Below are positions 16,490 to 19,229 of a stretch of 19,229 nt of DNA, piece by piece. Both the position numbers and the translations under genes were made by a program. Source of the stretch: Planctomycetota bacterium. GTDB taxonomy: Bacteria; Planctomycetota; UBA1135; UBA2386. The stretch's first letter is position 1, and every line of letters begins with the position of its first letter. The stretch spans positions 1 to 19,229 of the forward strand of contig JACKIB010000037.1 in assembly GCA_020638695.1 (NCBI GenBank). The letters run 5' to 3'. The notes under the pieces are model-generated. The model saw only the letters and a list, made by a program, of their open reading frames with translations. It had not been told where the DNA came from and did no database searches.

Positions 16490-17659
16490 ATGAACACAGC
16501 ACCCGCTGAGCCACGGCGACGGAAGAGGCGCTGGATCAAGGTGAGTGCCGCACTGTGCGGCGCGGTGCTGATCGCGGTAGTCGGGTGGGCGACGGCCAAC
16601 TGGACCTTCGTCTCGCGCCTCGTCACCTTCCCGATGTCCCGGTCGTCGACCGCGATCGAGTGGTACGAGCCGCTGGAGGAGATCCCCGGTGCATTCTCCC
16701 GGGCGTTGCCGAGCGGCGCCGCCGAGGCCGCCGCGTTCGACCGCGCCCGACTGGAGCTCGCTTCGAACTGGGCCGACGCCCACGAGTCGTGTTCACTGCT
16801 GGTGCTGCACCGCGGCGTCGTGGTGTTCGAGCGCTACTGGCGCGGGTGCCACGCACAGCGCCGGACGGTCTCCCATTCGCTGGCCAAGACTCTCCTCGGG
16901 TTGCTGGTGGGGGTGTCGATCGCCCGCGGCGAAGTCGGCGGCCTGGGCACGCCGGTTTCCACCTGCGTCACCGAGTGGTCGGGCACCCGCGAGGGCGAGA
17001 TCACCGTCGGTCATTTGCTGTGGATGGAGAGCGGTCTGCACTACTCGAAGAACTACAACCCGCTGTGCGACATGGTGCGGGTGCACCTCGAGCCCGACTT
17101 GGTGCCGATCCTGCTGGCGATGCACCTCGAGGTCCCGCCCGGGACGCGGTTCCAGTACAACAACCTCAACACACAGCTCCTCGGCCTGTTCCTCGAACGA
17201 GCCACCGGCCGCCGCTACGCGTCACTGCTCTCCGAGCGCATCTGGCAACCGATCCACGCCCGCGACGCCGCAGTGTGGCTCGATCGGGAGCGAGGCAACG
17301 CCAAGGTGTACGGCGCCGTCTTGGCCACCGCCCGCGATTGGGCACGCGTCGGCGAGCTGATCCGCAACCTCGGCCGAGTCGGCGACCGGCAGGTGGTTCC
17401 GGCGGCCTGGATCGAGCGGATGGAGCAACCTGCGCCGCACCGCGGGTCGTACGGACTGCATCTGTGGCGCAGCAAGGGACGGCCGGACGCCGGCGTGCCT
17501 CCCTACGTCTATCTCGACGGCCGGGCCAAGCAGCGCGTGTTCGTGCTCCGCGGGCTCGAGCTGGTGATCGTGCGCACCGGGGAGGACTCGCGAAGTTGGA
17601 ACAACGAGGATCTGTTGGCGCTGATCCTCGCCGCCCGATCGACCGAGGGACCACGGTAG
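16490..17659 (+). CDS. Membrane-anchored beta-lactamase-fold serine hydrolase, NylB/EstB-like
   Basis: This 389-residue protein has a basic N-terminus (RRRKRRWIK) followed by one membrane helix at about 19-40, so the enzyme domain is outside. The catalytic S-x-x-K is S130-L-A-K133 in SHSLAKTLLGL and the second motif is Y223-N-N225 in FQYNNLNTQLLG, the usual Y-x-N. EITVGHLLWMESGLHY precedes it, as in class C-related esterases and 6-aminohexanoate-dimer hydrolases. The third motif, usually K-T-G, H-x-G or a Gly-rich GQ segment, is unusual: it reads DGRAKQRVFV (343-352). Activity on beta-lactams is not implied; esterase or amidase action on small molecules is more likely. ATG 16490 is preferred to the GTG at 16478 because that codon overlaps the -10-like box. 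It is divergent from the MoaD-MoaE gene. Confidence 0.85.
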   Translation: MNTAPAEPRRRKRRWIKVSAALCGAVLIAVVGWATANWTFVSRLVTFPMSRSSTAIEWYEPLEEIPGAFSRALPSGAAEAAAFDRARLELASNWADAHESCSLLVLHRGVVVFERYWRGCHAQRRTVSHSLAKTLLGLLVGVSIARGEVGGLGTPVSTCVTEWSGTREGEITVGHLLWMESGLHYSKNYNPLCDMVRVHLEPDLVPILLAMHLEVPPGTRFQYNNLNTQLLGLFLERATGRRYASLLSERIWQPIHARDAAVWLDRERGNAKVYGAVLATARDWARVGELIRNLGRVGDRQVVPAAWIERMEQPAPHRGSYGLHLWRSKGRPDAGVPPYVYLDGRAKQRVFVLRGLELVIVRTGEDSRSWNNEDLLALILAARSTEGPR

Positions 17660-17683
17660 CCGCATCCCGGCGCGCGCATCGAT

Positions 17684-19006
17684 TCAGCGCGCGAAACCGA
17701 GTCGCACCTCGGCCGCGTCGCTCAGTTCCAGCACACCGAGCCCCGGCCCCACGGGTGAAGCGATCACCATCTGCACGGTGAGCTTGGTGCCGCTCAGCAC
17801 GTGCGAGTTCGGCAACGCGAACGAAGTCACGAAAGAACCGGTGGCGTCGGTCACCCCCAGGGGCTCGTACATCGCGTTGGCCAGATCGACCTGCACCACG
17901 CAAGGTCCGGGAATCGTGCTCGGCTTCGCGGAACCCAGGGACAACAGCAATCCGGTCGCCTGGTTGGCCGCCGCGCCGCGCAGCGACCAGAACATCGCCC
18001 GACCGAGGTTCGGGTCGCCGAGGATCAATGCCGGTGTGCGACCGGCGCCGCCACACGGCGGACCGATCGACTGCCACCGGCCCTGGACCGAAGCCAGGGT
18101 CCGGAACAGGTTGCGCGCCAGTTGCCGGTTGTCACGGCTGGCGAGGCTGGTGCCGGTACCGTTGGTGTTGAAGAACGTGTTGCGGTCGAAGTGACCCAAG
18201 ATCAGCCCATCGTCCTTCTGCGCCATCACCATCGCACCGTCGCGCGCTCCGGCGGCGACCAGCACTCCGGGTTGGCCGGTGTTGCTCAGCTGCCGCACCT
18301 GGAATCCGGTCGCGGTCACCAGAACCGAGGCAACCCACCCCTCCGAGCCGCGCTCGACGTGGAGGTAGCTGACACCCTCACCGTCGAAGTCGTTCACTTC
18401 GTCTGCCGGGCCGGCCCCATCCGGACCCGATACCACCGGATGGGTGGGCTGGACGAAGCGGCCCGCGGTGCTTCGTGAAATCACCGGCACGCCACTCGCA
18501 CTGTCCTGGTAGACGCTCAAGCCGTAGCGCAGCAGAAACTGGTTGTCGCTCTTGGGCGCCGCGTCCCAGTCCGGTCCCCAATTGGCGTCGCTCATGAACA
18601 GCGCCGAGCCCCCGGCGTCCATGTAGGTGTGGAACGCGCTGACTTCAGCGGCGGAATACACCCGGTTGTTGGAGCCGAACACCACGATTCGGTGCGCCAG
18701 CAGCAGCGCGGCGGTCAGCACCCCCTGCGACTCGATCCACTGCGAGACCGTGAACCCGTCGCTGCGCAACAGCGCGGCCAGTTCGCCGAACCCGTGATTG
18801 CCCGGCTGGGTGCTGGTGTCCTGGATGTCGCTGAGGTGCGCGGTGCGCTGCTGCGGCGTGCCCGAACCGAGACCGCCGCTCCCGTCAGCACCGCGGATGA
18901 ACAGGACGGAGCGTCCCAGAGGATCGACCTGCGACTGCGCGGCGAGACCGAGCGGCAAGAGCAGTGGAACGATGGCGAACAGGTGGCGGACACGGCGAAC
19001 CGACAT
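17684..19006 (-). CDS. Secreted protein with ThuA/GATase-like fold and planctomycete-type C-terminal domain
   Basis: This 440-residue exported protein has a signal peptide (HLFAIVPLLLPLGLAAQ, cleavage after about residue 23). The N-terminal domain contains SVLFIRGADG, a strand-turn HRIVVFGSNNRVYSAAEVSAF and GGSALFMSDANW. That is a layout of class I glutamine-amidotransferase-like or ThuA-like folds, without a recognisable nucleophile cysteine, so catalytic activity is doubtful. The C-terminal ~125 residues carry a Cys pair, C318 (GPPCGGAGRTP) and C369 (PGPCVVQVD), then VTDATGSFVTSFALPN. This is a beta-sandwich domain that I associate with exported planctomycete proteins and that also appears inside the esterase at 9893-12121. 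The ATG at 19006 begins a clean signal peptide. It converges with the serine hydrolase gene 24 bases away. Function is unknown. Confidence 0.78.
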   Translation of the reverse strand: MSVRRVRHLFAIVPLLLPLGLAAQSQVDPLGRSVLFIRGADGSGGLGSGTPQQRTAHLSDIQDTSTQPGNHGFGELAALLRSDGFTVSQWIESQGVLTAALLLAHRIVVFGSNNRVYSAAEVSAFHTYMDAGGSALFMSDANWGPDWDAAPKSDNQFLLRYGLSVYQDSASGVPVISRSTAGRFVQPTHPVVSGPDGAGPADEVNDFDGEGVSYLHVERGSEGWVASVLVTATGFQVRQLSNTGQPGVLVAAGARDGAMVMAQKDDGLILGHFDRNTFFNTNGTGTSLASRDNRQLARNLFRTLASVQGRWQSIGPPCGGAGRTPALILGDPNLGRAMFWSLRGAAANQATGLLLSLGSAKPSTIPGPCVVQVDLANAMYEPLGVTDATGSFVTSFALPNSHVLSGTKLTVQMVIASPVGPGLGVLELSDAAEVRLGFAR

Positions 19007-19043
19007 GGCGCAGGTGGGGTGGCAGGGGAATGCGGACTCCCGG

Positions 19044-19049
19044 ATTGTA
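19044..19049 (-). promoter_or_regulatory. Putative -10 element of the secreted ThuA-like protein gene
   Basis: TACAAT on the minus strand matches five of six consensus positions and lies 37 bases before the ATG at 19006, giving a normal-length leader. A convincing -35 box is not seen. Confidence 0.4.
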
Positions 19050-19178
19050 GGAGTTCATCGCTGACGCGTGTCCAGAGCCCCGTCGAGGACAAGATCCTGC
19101 GTTCGAGGAAGCGCGCCGCGACCTCGCGCAATCGCAGCAACTCGGTCATCGCTCGTCCGGTCCGGTGTGGTATCGCCA

Positions 19179-19203
19179 ACTTGCCTTGCATGAGTCGGCA
19201 AGT
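19179..19203. repeat. Short inverted repeat near the window end
   Basis: ACTTGCC (19179-19185) and GGCAAGT (19197-19203) form a perfect 7-base inverted repeat with an 11-base loop. No T-tract follows on either strand, so an operator or hairpin in an upstream region is as likely as a terminator. Confidence 0.35.
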
Positions 19204-19229
19204 CCGTGCGGTTCGCTCGCAAGGAACTG

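Larger units (their letters stand above)
19007..19229. other. Region upstream of the ThuA-like gene, to the window end
   Basis: No gene can be supported here; the open frames are extensions of shadows. It includes a -10-like TACAAT on the minus strand (19044-19049) for the secreted protein gene and an inverted repeat near the right edge. A gene may begin beyond the window. Confidence 0.4.

Noticed and set aside
18715..19191. 158-codon minus-strand frame starting upstream of the ThuA-like gene
   Set aside because: Its 3' part is a shifted-frame reading of the secreted protein, and the remaining N-terminal part has no conserved feature.

Overview
This is a high-GC chromosomal window (estimated by eye at about two thirds G+C) from a Gram-negative-type bacterium. 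It contains twelve confidently placed protein-coding genes plus one poorly characterised small gene. I see no mobile element, CRISPR array, rRNA or tRNA. The best lineage guess is Planctomycetota. Two secreted proteins share a Cys-paired beta domain of a type I associate with planctomycete exported proteins, Shine-Dalgarno sequences are mostly absent, and the gene content fits (LapA-like protein, NlpI-like TPR protein, secreted SGNH esterase). This assignment is inference from sequence style, not a database match.

Layout. (1) At 125-4439 on the plus strand, three genes are translationally coupled: an M1 aminopeptidase lipoprotein, an 85-residue LapA-like membrane protein and an M17 leucyl aminopeptidase. 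Both junctions are 4-base start/stop overlaps. (2) At 4485-9556 on the minus strand there is a run read from right to left: RNase D, a GmhB-like HAD phosphatase overlapping a D,D-heptose-7-phosphate kinase (HddA-like), an AftB-like GT-C glycosyltransferase, and a small protein resembling the WapI/DUF-type immunity fold. (3) At 9893-12121 on the plus strand, divergent from RNase D, lies a large secreted multi-domain SGNH/sialate-esterase-like protein. (4) At 12428-15583 on the plus strand are a polyprenol-phosphate mannose synthase, a GT87-like polytopic transferase 7 bases behind it, and a secreted TPR protein. (5) At 15621-16352 on the minus strand is a single-chain MoaD-MoaE fusion (molybdopterin synthase), divergent from a membrane-anchored beta-lactamase-fold serine hydrolase at 16490-17659. 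(6) At 17684-19006 on the minus strand is a secreted protein with a ThuA/GATase-like N-terminal part and the planctomycete-type C-terminal domain.

Working together: the aminopeptidase operon probably handles peptide turnover on both sides of the membrane. The heptose kinase/phosphatase pair, the DPM synthase/GT87 pair and the AftB-like enzyme point to cell-surface glycan or glycolipid synthesis using heptose and polyprenyl-phosphate sugars. The remaining genes are individual housekeeping or exported functions. No dramatic new multi-gene defence or mobile system is visible. The points most worth a second look are the MoaD-MoaE fusion, a recurrent promoter arrangement placing a -10 hexamer 6-10 bases before several start codons (probable leaderless transcripts), the shared exported beta domain, and a HAD phosphatase with an altered acidic motif.
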